DNA of 9,717 nt from an uncultured beta proteobacterium (GTDB lineage: Bacteria > Pseudomonadota > Gammaproteobacteria > Burkholderiales > Rhodocyclaceae). Location: assembly GCA_903917505.1 (NCBI GenBank), contig CAIXAY010000488.1, positions 1 through 9,717 on the forward strand, read 5' to 3'. This document shows positions 1 through 5,010 of this stretch, piece after piece. The position numbers and the translations under genes were made by a program. Under the pieces are notes generated by a model. The model did no database searches. It saw nothing but the letters and a program-made list of their open reading frames with translations, and was not told the origin of the DNA. Positions within the stretch are counted from its first letter, which is position 1. The number at the start of each line of letters is the position of its first letter.

Positions 1-1010
1 CAGGGCTTCGGAATACCGACGGTGTCGGGCGAAACCTTGGCCTTGCCGCTATCGAACAGCATCCAGGCATTGGCCTGGACCGCCGGGAACGCGGCCTTTT
101 GCGCGGCTTCGCCGGAGGTCGGTGCAAACAGCGCGCCGCGGGTGACCGCATATTTCTTCACGGCTTCGCTCTTCGAAATGTTTTCGTCCCAGATCTTTTG
201 CACCGTCTTGACCACTTCGTCAGGCACACCCTTGGGGATGAAAATGCCGAAGTAGTTGGCCGGCGCGGTGAATCCGGGAATCGTGTCCGAGAGCGGCGGA
301 ATGATGCCATAGCCTTCGAGTTCGAGCGGCTTCTCGCTCACCGTCGCGAGCGGAATGATGCGCTTGCCGCGGATCATGTCGGCCTCTTCGACCGCCGATT
401 GCGGCGTCATCTCGGCCTCGCCGGACACCACCGCCACCACCGCCAGGTTGCCGCCGTCATACGTGACATGGCGGTACTTGATCCCGGTCGCCTTGGCGAC
501 CAGTTCCATCGCGGTGTGGCCGGAAGAGGTCACGCCGGCCGTCGCCACCGAGATCTTTTCCGGTTGCGCCTTCATCGCCGCGATCAGTTCCTTGGCGTCC
601 TTGTACGGCGTCTTGGGGTTCACACTGATCACCTGGATATTGGCAATCGTCAGGAACAGATTCCAGTCCGACAGGCGCGTCTTGAGCGAACCCAGGGTTT
701 CATAAACGCCCAAATCCTGGGCGGCGCCGGCGGTCCAGGTGTAGCCGTCCTTGGCCGCGTCGAGCGCGCTCTTCGTGCCGATCGAACCCGAGGCGCCGGG
801 CTGATTGATGATGACCACCGTCTGGCCCAATGCCTTCTCCAGTTCGGCGGCGGTGATGCGGCTGATCTGGTCGGTCGAGCCACCGGCCGCCCACGGCACA
901 ATCAGGTTGATCGGCCGCACCGGTTTCCACTGCTGGGCCATCGCCGGCGTGCTGATGGCAAATGCCAGGGCCAGTACCGTCAGGCCTTTGAGAATACGCT
1001 GCTTGTTCAT
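1..1010 (-). CDS. Bug/TctC-family tripartite tricarboxylate transporter substrate-binding protein (3' end cut by window edge)
   Basis: Reading the minus strand from the ATG at 1010 gives 336 open codons that leave the window without a stop. The product starts with a classic signal peptide (basic MNKQR, hydrophobic core, AMA at residues 23-25 as the likely cleavage site), so the mature protein is periplasmic. Residues 38-47 read VPWAAGGSTD, the ligand-loop signature of Bug proteins, followed by a conserved QPGASGSIG stretch and a GYTW segment; the visible end, GIPKP, resembles the usual C-terminus, so only a few residues are probably missing. Family members bind carboxylates or similar small solutes for a TctA/TctB permease, but many are orphans and the ligand cannot be predicted here. 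An AGGAGG Shine-Dalgarno fixes the start. It is the third gene of the minus-strand unit behind the regulator and oxidoreductase, 86 nt after the latter. The family assignment is firm; the ligand is unknown. Confidence 0.93.
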   Translation of the reverse strand, partial: MNKQRILKGLTVLALAFAISTPAMAQQWKPVRPINLIVPWAAGGSTDQISRITAAELEKALGQTVVIINQPGASGSIGTKSALDAAKDGYTWTAGAAQDLGVYETLGSLKTRLSDWNLFLTIANIQVISVNPKTPYKDAKELIAAMKAQPEKISVATAGVTSSGHTAMELVAKATGIKYRHVTYDGGNLAVVAVVSGEAEMTPQSAVEEADMIRGKRIIPLATVSEKPLELEGYGIIPPLSDTIPGFTAPANYFGIFIPKGVPDEVVKTVQKIWDENISKSEAVKKYAVTRGALFAPTSGEAAQKAAFPAVQANAWMLFDSGKAKVSPDTVGIPKP

Positions 1011-1014
1011 GTTG

Positions 1015-1020
1015 CCTCCT
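1015..1020 (-). promoter_or_regulatory. Ribosome binding site of the Bug gene
   Basis: A full AGGAGG lies 4 nt before the ATG at 1010 on the minus strand. It is the strongest Shine-Dalgarno in the window, in keeping with the high expression expected of a periplasmic binding protein. Confidence 0.85.
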
Positions 1021-1060
1021 TGGTTGTTTTGGGTTGCTCGGGTGAAACGTAAGTTGATTC

Positions 1061-1080
1061 AAAAATCTCGCAAGAGCGAG
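1061..1080 (-). terminator. Small hairpin with T-run between oxidoreductase and Bug genes (possible attenuator)
   Basis: On the minus strand CTCGC, loop TCTT, GCGAG is followed by A and then five T residues (1065-1061). The stem is only 5 bp, which is weak for a full intrinsic terminator. It lies 17 nt past the oxidoreductase stop and 50 nt before the Bug start, so partial termination or an RNA-processing or stability hairpin separating the two genes is the more likely role. Confidence 0.35.
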
Positions 1081-1096
1081 TTGCACAGTCAAACAA

Positions 1097-2167
1097 TTAC
1101 CGGGCCAATTTAACGACTGCCCCGCTTTCCGCCGACTCGTAAATCGCGCGAACCAGCGCCACGGTGTTGCGCGCCTGCCTGCCGTCGATCAGCAGGGGCG
1201 TATTGCCGCGCAGTGCGACAACCATGTCCTCGATCTGCTTTTGATGCCCCTCGAAACTGATCTGATCCGGCGCCGCGGCGCCGGATCCGGCGCCTGCCCC
1301 GGCGCCGAGGGCGCGCAGCGCCGCGTCTTCCGGCCGCGCGTCGCGAAAGTCCCAGCGCACGATGCGATCATCCTCGATCGCCGCTGAGCCCGTCTCGCCG
1401 CAAATTTCGATGCGCCGCTCCCAGCCGGGATAGGCGGCGGTCGTCGCTTCGATCGTGCCCAGCGCGCCGCTGGCGAATTTGAGCGCCGCACAGGCCGTAT
1501 CTTCGGCCTCGATGCCGAGATGGACGCGGCGCGTCTTCCAGGCGAATACTTCGTCGGGCATTCCGGCAAGCCATTGCAGCAGATCGACGGCGTGGATCGC
1601 CTGATTGATCACGGCGCCGCCACCATCGAGCGCCAGCGTGCCTTTCCAGCCGCTGTAATACTGCGCCGTGCGATGCCACTTGACGTAGGCGCTGCACAGG
1701 CAGAGGCGGCCGAAACGACCCGCCTCGATCGCGTCCTTGACGGCGCGTGCGCCCGCGGAAAATCGCGCCTGGAAGATCGCCGCGACCTTGACGCCGGCTG
1801 CGCTCGCCGCATCGAGTAGCGCGTCGACGCGCTCGACGGTGATCTCGAGCGGCTTTTCGACGATCAGGTGTTTGCCGGCGGCGATCGCTCGCAGCGCCGG
1901 TTCGAGGTGCGCGCCGCTCGGCGTGACGATGCACACCACCTGAATGTCGGGGCGGGCAAAGAAGATTTCCGGATCGTCGGTATGGAAGGGCAGTTCGTGT
2001 TTTTGCGCGAACTGCACGGCTTCATCCGCCGTCAGACCGAGGACACCGACCAGCCGGATATTGAGCTTCGCGGCAAGCGCCTTGATCGCTTTGGCGTGGT
2101 AATTGGCGATCATGCCGGCGCCGACCAGGCCGAAACTGATGCTGTTTGATTCAATAGACTGGGCCAT
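1097..2167 (-). CDS. Gfo/Idh/MocA-family NAD(P)-dependent oxidoreductase
   Basis: A 356-residue cytosolic dehydrogenase. Residues 12-21 (FGLVGAGMIA) form the glycine-rich turn of an N-terminal Rossmann fold; VTPSGAH (81-87) and EKP (104-106, with the family's catalytic lysine K105) follow; the C-terminal substrate domain shows DGGG at 181-184 and H192 and D195 in the HAVD motif. The family oxidises or reduces hydroxyl or keto groups of sugars, inositols and related compounds; the exact substrate is not readable. I chose the ATG at 2167 because it is 2 nt past the stop of the regulator gene, has AGGA 5 nt upstream (2173-2176), and gives a normal family N-terminus; an in-frame ATG at 2242 would add 25 unrelated residues overlapping the regulator. 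An odd feature is a Gly/Ala-rich segment at about residues 288-301 encoded by overlapping DNA palindromes. It is probably translationally coupled to the regulator. Confidence 0.92.
   Translation of the reverse strand: MAQSIESNSISFGLVGAGMIANYHAKAIKALAAKLNIRLVGVLGLTADEAVQFAQKHELPFHTDDPEIFFARPDIQVVCIVTPSGAHLEPALRAIAAGKHLIVEKPLEITVERVDALLDAASAAGVKVAAIFQARFSAGARAVKDAIEAGRFGRLCLCSAYVKWHRTAQYYSGWKGTLALDGGGAVINQAIHAVDLLQWLAGMPDEVFAWKTRRVHLGIEAEDTACAALKFASGALGTIEATTAAYPGWERRIEICGETGSAAIEDDRIVRWDFRDARPEDAALRALGAGAGAGSGAAAPDQISFEGHQKQIEDMVVALRGNTPLLIDGRQARNTVALVRAIYESAESGAVVKLAR
1264..1294. repeat. Two overlapping perfect palindromes inside the oxidoreductase gene
   Basis: Bases 1264-1287 form a perfect 24-bp palindrome beginning and ending with GATC and centred on CGCG. 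Bases 1277-1294 form a perfect 18-bp palindrome centred on GGATCC, sharing 11 bases with the first. The unit GGCGCC recurs four times, at 1269, 1277, 1289 and 1301. The stretch encodes a low-complexity Gly/Ala linker near residues 288-301 of the oxidoreductase. Confidence 0.85.
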
Positions 2168-2169
2168 GA

Positions 2170-3267
2170 CTATCCTGCTTTCACCGGTGATACGGCAGCT
2201 CGGCGGTCGAGCGAACGCCGCGGTTGATCGTGAGTCTCGCATTTCCGGACCGAATCACCTTCGATCACGGTCGACGTAAACATCTGTTGCATCGGCGGCT
2301 TGTTCGGATTGACGATGTTCTCAAGCAGCAGCGATGCGGCGGCAACCGCCATCTGGTGTTCCGGGCGCTCGATGCAGGTGAGCCGAGGACTCAAGACGCC
2401 GGCCCATTCCGGCGTGCCGATTACGACCAGCGAGAGGTCGGCGGGCCAGCGAATTCCCTGATCCTGAAAATAAAGCAATGCGCCCTTGGCGATATCGTGG
2501 TGGCCGAGAACGATCGCGGTGCTCGCGCCGCCTGCGAGTTGCTCCGCCATCCGCCAGCCTTCCGCTTGCGAAAGTTCGCCGGTCAGCACCGTTTCGTGAC
2601 CCGGCGACAAGCCGTACTCGCGCAAGGCGGCGCGATAGCCATCGACCCGCTCGCAGACATTTGGGATGGGCGAATCCCAGCCGACGAAGGCGATCCTGCG
2701 ATGGCCGGCGGCGAGCAAGTGCAGGGTCGCAAGATAACCCGACTGGAAGTTGTCGTGCCCCACGAAATTATGCTGTGTGGGAGAGGCCGGAAACGATCGT
2801 TCAAGGATTACATAGGGAATGTGGTGGCGTTGCAGCAAGGCCGTATTGGCTTCGAGCGAGAGCGCCGGGCACAGGATGCAGCCGTCGATGCGTTGGGCGA
2901 CCAGGCGCTCGAGGATGATGCGCTCCTGTTGCGGGTCTTCGTCGCTGTTGCACAGGGTCACGACATAACCTTCCTGCCGCGCGATCGAGACGATCTCGAC
3001 GCACATGCGCGTGAAAAAGGTATTGCCGAACTGCGCGACGACGACGGCCAGGATGCCGCGGCGCTTCCCCTTGATGCTGCTCGCCGCCGCATTCTTCACA
3101 TAGCCGATTTCCGCCGCCGCCTTGATGACCCGTTCGCGAAGCTCGGGACGCAGGTAACGCTCGGCATTGCTGAAGACATAGGAAACCGTGGCAATGGAAG
3201 TCCCTGCCTTGTTCGCCACGTCCTTGATCGTGACCGATTTCCGGGGTTTGGATGCCGTCGACCGCAT
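2170..3267 (-). CDS. LacI-family transcriptional regulator
   Basis: A 365-residue DNA-binding repressor of the LacI/GalR type. Residues 12-35 carry the N-terminal helix-turn-helix (VTIKDVANKAGTSIATVS), followed by a LacI-type third helix and hinge (about 42-62: RPELRERVIKAAAEIGYVKN and the following AAASS); ILAVVVAQFGNTFF at about 72 begins a periplasmic-binding-protein-like effector domain that continues to about residue 340. The C-terminal tail (about 20 residues after KCETHDQ) is basic and looks non-conserved. The ATG at 3267 gives the expected spacing to the HTH; no clear Shine-Dalgarno precedes it. It heads the minus-strand unit and most likely represses it, with an operator directly in front of its own gene. 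The inducer is unknown; it is probably the compound bound by the Bug protein or a derivative made by the oxidoreductase, which is an inference from context only. Confidence 0.94.
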   Translation of the reverse strand: MRSTASKPRKSVTIKDVANKAGTSIATVSYVFSNAERYLRPELRERVIKAAAEIGYVKNAAASSIKGKRRGILAVVVAQFGNTFFTRMCVEIVSIARQEGYVVTLCNSDEDPQQERIILERLVAQRIDGCILCPALSLEANTALLQRHHIPYVILERSFPASPTQHNFVGHDNFQSGYLATLHLLAAGHRRIAFVGWDSPIPNVCERVDGYRAALREYGLSPGHETVLTGELSQAEGWRMAEQLAGGASTAIVLGHHDIAKGALLYFQDQGIRWPADLSLVVIGTPEWAGVLSPRLTCIERPEHQMAVAAASLLLENIVNPNKPPMQQMFTSTVIEGDSVRKCETHDQPRRSLDRRAAVSPVKAG

Positions 3268-3282
3268 TGATTTTTTGACTAA

Positions 3283-3296
3283 TGGAAACGTTTACA
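3283..3296 (-). promoter_or_regulatory. LacI-type operator at the regulator's transcription start
   Basis: TGGAAACGTTTACA is a 14-bp inverted repeat (12 of 14 positions symmetric, core AAACGTTT) with the central CG typical of LacI/GalR operators. It covers the predicted start point of the promoter just upstream (about -1 to +13), so bound repressor would block RNA polymerase. The nearest matching regulator gene begins 15 bp away, which points to autoregulation of the whole unit. Confidence 0.75.
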
Positions 3297-3301
3297 TAAA
3301 C

Positions 3302-3330
3302 ATTATGTTGAGCGTAAAGCCTTCTGTCAA
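3302..3330 (-). promoter_or_regulatory. Sigma-70 promoter of the lacI-type/oxidoreductase/Bug unit
   Basis: On the minus strand TTGACA (3330-3325, perfect -35) is separated by exactly 17 bp from CATAAT (3307-3302, five of six matches to the -10). The start point should fall near 3295, leaving a leader of about 28 nt before the ATG. This is the best promoter in the window. The -10 is embedded in a small palindrome (3299-3309). Confidence 0.8.
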
Positions 3331-3671
3331 GCCTGAAAAAACAAATTGCTGACGCGCGTGCCAGCAGATCTCGTCCGGATGATAGGGGCGGAAAGAACCG
3401 GCACCGTTCTCGCCGGAGACGGTCGCCGAGTATTCGTATTCGCAAAGATGGGAACATCCTTCGTCAGGGCGGCTTCTGCGTGGCGACACGCATGACAAAG
3501 GCAAGGAGGCCGGGAAGGTCGCCTTGAAGGTGTTGCAGGTGTGGAAGAAGCAGGGCGGGCAATGGAAGTTGCTGGCTCGCCAGGCTGTCCGCGTTCAATA
3601 ACGCCGAGTGCCTGGGAGTTTCTCGGTCAGGCCGTCTGGCCTGGCCATCCTCAACGGATCGCGGCGGCGAT
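3331..3671. other. Intergenic junction between the minus-strand catabolic unit and the small exported-protein gene
   Basis: This 341-nt stretch holds no intact gene. It contains an open plus-strand frame from 3386 to 3601 without a credible start codon, the end of which looks like a decayed gene (listed separately), and a 6-bp hairpin CAGGCC-gtct-GGCCTG at 3628-3643 without a T-run, 29 nt past the stop of the minus-strand gene at 3672, which might mark its transcript end. I see no repeat or mobile-element end. Confidence 0.6.
3482..3601 (+). pseudogene. 3' remnant of a SnoaL/DUF4440-like (NTF2-fold) gene
   Basis: The last 39 codons before the TAA at 3599-3601 read HDKGKEAGKVAL, then LQVWKKQGGQWKLLARQ and a short VRVQ tail. 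This pattern (beta-strand, VW, charged/Gly turn, QWKLLARQ) is what the final two strands of NTF2-fold SnoaL/DUF4440 proteins look like. Such proteins are normally about 110-160 residues. Upstream, the frame stays open only to a TAG at 3383 and has no ATG, and the translation there (proline/arginine-rich) does not look like the rest of the fold, so the 5' part seems lost. Codon choice in the remnant (AAG, GGC, CTG) matches real genes. No catalytic role can be assigned. The alternative is a chance open frame. Confidence 0.5.
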
Positions 3672-4025
3672 TTACTTCGTAATCGCTTCGTTGCGCCCTG
3701 AAAAGCTGTCGCTCATGCGCAGTGCGGCGTCGCCGAATTCGCCGAGCGGTTTGTCGGCGCAATAGCGGTCGACGAAATTCTCGATCGTGCCGCTCGACAC
3801 CACCGAGACCTGCTGGCTTTGCCGCGCATAGTTATGGCCGGTCAGCACACCGCGTACCCAGGCGACATAAAGCTTGCGCTGATCGGCATCCTGTTTGGAT
3901 TGCACCCAGGCGCGGCATGACATGTCGTCGAAGCCGACCATTCTGACGGGGGCCGAGGCAGCGGGCGCGGCGAGCAGGGCGGTAAGCAGAAGAAACCGGA
4001 ATTGCAGTGGCATTCTTGGCAACAT
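3672..4025 (-). CDS. Small exported protein with two cysteines, function unknown (HdeA/Rap1a-like size and layout)
   Basis: A 117-residue product read from the ATG at 4025. I chose this start because AGGGAG (4031-4036) lies 5 nt upstream; a TTG at 4055 would add 10 residues and an ATG at 4013 would remove 4. Residues 1-25 form a signal peptide (hydrophobic FLLLTALLAAPAA, cleavage after ASA), so the mature protein of about 92 residues is periplasmic. It has exactly two cysteines, C37 and C89, well placed for one disulfide, flanking a helical middle (KLYVAWVRGVLTGHNYA) and followed by ENFVDRYCADKPL, a layout seen in small helical HdeA- and Rap1a/Tai-like exported proteins. That resemblance is by eye and weak; the function is unknown. 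The gene is divergent from gmk and shares its upstream region. Confidence 0.75.
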   Translation of the reverse strand: MLPRMPLQFRFLLLTALLAAPAASAPVRMVGFDDMSCRAWVQSKQDADQRKLYVAWVRGVLTGHNYARQSQQVSVVSSGTIENFVDRYCADKPLGEFGDAALRMSDSFSGRNEAITK

Positions 4026-4067
4026 CAAATCTCCCTGATTACGAAAACGCAGCAATGCCGCAATTCT

Positions 4068-4096
4068 CGTCCTAAAGGGCGATGTCGTCTAGGACG
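4068..4096. repeat. 7-bp inverted repeat in the gmk upstream region
   Basis: CGTCCTA at 4068-4074 is repeated in inverse orientation as TAGGACG at 4090-4096, with a 15-nt spacer; the centres are about two helical turns apart. It lies just upstream of the -10 candidate for gmk and between two divergent genes, so it may be a binding site for a dimeric regulator. This is inference; chance cannot be excluded. Confidence 0.5.
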
Positions 4097-4109
4097 GGGA
4101 TTTCGCGGG

Positions 4110-4115
4110 TACAAT
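4110..4115 (+). promoter_or_regulatory. -10 element candidate for the gmk-rpoZ-spoT operon
   Basis: TACAAT matches the sigma-70 -10 at five of six positions and lies 33 nt before the gmk ATG. No good -35 stands at 16-18 bp upstream; the inverted repeat at 4068-4096 occupies that area, so the promoter may need an activator, or the call may be wrong. Confidence 0.4.
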
Positions 4116-4148
4116 TCGGACTCCCTCACCGCCAATTTTTTGCCGACC

Positions 4149-4757
4149 ATGACAGGCCATCTCTACATTGTCGCAGCGCCTTCGGGAGCAGGAAAAACAA
4201 CGCTGGTGCGCCTGCTGCTTGAGAACGATCCCGGCATTCGCCTGTCCATCTCAAGCACGACGCGGGCGCCGCGACCCGGCGAAGAAGACGGCCGTGAATA
4301 TCATTTCGTCGATGCTGCGAGTTTCGTCGATTGCATCGGCCGCGGCGAATTCCTCGAGTGGGCAGAGGTGCATGGAAATTATTACGGGACTTCAAGACGC
4401 TGGGTCGAGGCCGAGATGAGCGCCAGCCGCGATATCCTGCTCGAGATTGACTGGCAGGGCGCGCAGCAGGTGCGCAAGTCCTTTCCGCAAGCGATCGGGA
4501 TGTTCATCCTGCCGCCGTCGATCGAGGCGCTCGAAGACCGTCTGTCCAGCCGGGGCACCGATTCGGCGGCGACCATCGCCAGGCGGGTTGCGGCTGCCCG
4601 TGAAGAGATCCGGCACGTGGATGAATTCGACTATGTTATTATTAACGACGATTTGCAGCGTGCGCTCGGCGACATGATTTCCCTGGTCAGCGCCTCGCGG
4701 CTCGAATACGAGAGCCAGCGCCAACGGCACGCCGCGCTGTTCGCATCATTATTCTGA
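4149..4757 (+). CDS. gmk: Guanylate kinase
   Basis: A 202-residue cytosolic enzyme (the E. coli protein has 207) that phosphorylates GMP to GDP with ATP, an essential step in guanine nucleotide supply. The P-loop is at residues 10-17 (APSGAGKT); the GMP-binding region follows (SISSTTRAPRPGEEDGREYHF, S33 to F53, with S35, R39, R42 and Y51 at the usual positions); EFLEWAEVHGNYYGT and ILLEIDWQGAQQVR are further family signatures, and the lid with SRGTDS and the arginine-rich stretch come near 150-165. I start it at the ATG at 4149, which gives the normal N-terminus; an in-frame ATG at 4002 would add 49 unrelated residues. The Shine-Dalgarno is poor. It is the first gene of the plus-strand run; rpoZ follows after 18 nt. 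GMP kinase feeding GDP/GTP to the neighbouring alarmone enzyme is a sensible grouping. Confidence 0.97.
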   Translation: MTGHLYIVAAPSGAGKTTLVRLLLENDPGIRLSISSTTRAPRPGEEDGREYHFVDAASFVDCIGRGEFLEWAEVHGNYYGTSRRWVEAEMSASRDILLEIDWQGAQQVRKSFPQAIGMFILPPSIEALEDRLSSRGTDSAATIARRVAAAREEIRHVDEFDYVIINDDLQRALGDMISLVSASRLEYESQRQRHAALFASLF

Positions 4758-4775
4758 TTTGACAGGACAAAAGAC

Positions 4776-4982
4776 ATGGCACGAGTGACCGTAGACGATT
4801 GCATGCAGTGCATCCCGAACCGCTTCCAGATGACGCTGGCCGCCACCTATCGCGCCCGCCAGATCACCGCCGGCGCGACGCCGATGGTCGAAGCCGACCG
4901 CGACAAGCCGACGGTCATCGCGCTGCGCGAACTGGCGCTCGGCATGTACGGTCTGGAAGTCCTCAACCGCGGTCACGCCTGA
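4776..4982 (+). CDS. rpoZ: DNA-directed RNA polymerase subunit omega
   Basis: A 68-residue protein, short against the 91 residues of E. coli but normal for Betaproteobacteria, where the C-terminal tail is missing. The start MARVTVDDC, the NRFQ motif, YRARQI and the hallmark [10 protein letters not shown] (about residues 44-53) identify it. Omega wraps the beta-prime subunit, assists polymerase assembly and forms part of one ppGpp-binding site on the enzyme in E. coli, which fits its position directly before spoT. AGGA at 4764-4767 stands 8 nt before the ATG. The spacing to gmk (18 nt) and spoT (28 nt) indicates a single transcript. Confidence 0.96.
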   Translation: MARVTVDDCMQCIPNRFQMTLAATYRARQITAGATPMVEADRDKPTVIALRELALGMYGLEVLNRGHA

Positions 4983-5010
4983 CCGGTCGCCGCGGGCTGC
5001 GTGGTGCGCC

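Noticed and set aside
99..1052. Long plus-strand open frame of 317 codons opposite the Bug gene
   Set aside because: Its translation is rich in Arg/His/Gly/Asp with no recognisable domain, while the opposite strand encodes a complete signal peptide and Bug motifs. It is an antisense shadow caused by high GC at third codon positions.
2168..2242. Extended N-terminus for the oxidoreductase from the ATG at 2242
   Set aside because: The extra 25 residues are unlike the family and would overlap the end of the regulator gene; the ATG at 2167 has AGGA and lies 2 nt after the preceding stop.
2224..3270. Plus-strand open frame of 348 codons opposite the LacI-type gene
   Set aside because: It covers almost exactly the regulator gene on the other strand and shows shadow-like composition; the LacI domains are unmistakable on the minus strand.
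3299..3309. Palindrome AACATTATGTT as a second operator
   Set aside because: It coincides with the -10 hexamer, is AT-rich and short, and lacks the central CG of LacI-type operators; likely a by-product of the -10.
3541..3765. Plus-strand open frame of 74 codons beginning near the gene remnant
   Set aside because: It is out of frame with the NTF2-like remnant, runs into the antisense of the exported-protein gene and shows no domain.
4002..4148. Extended N-terminus for guanylate kinase from the ATG at 4002
   Set aside because: It would add 49 residues before the P-loop, beyond the family's normal N-terminus, and would overlap the divergent gene and the promoter region.
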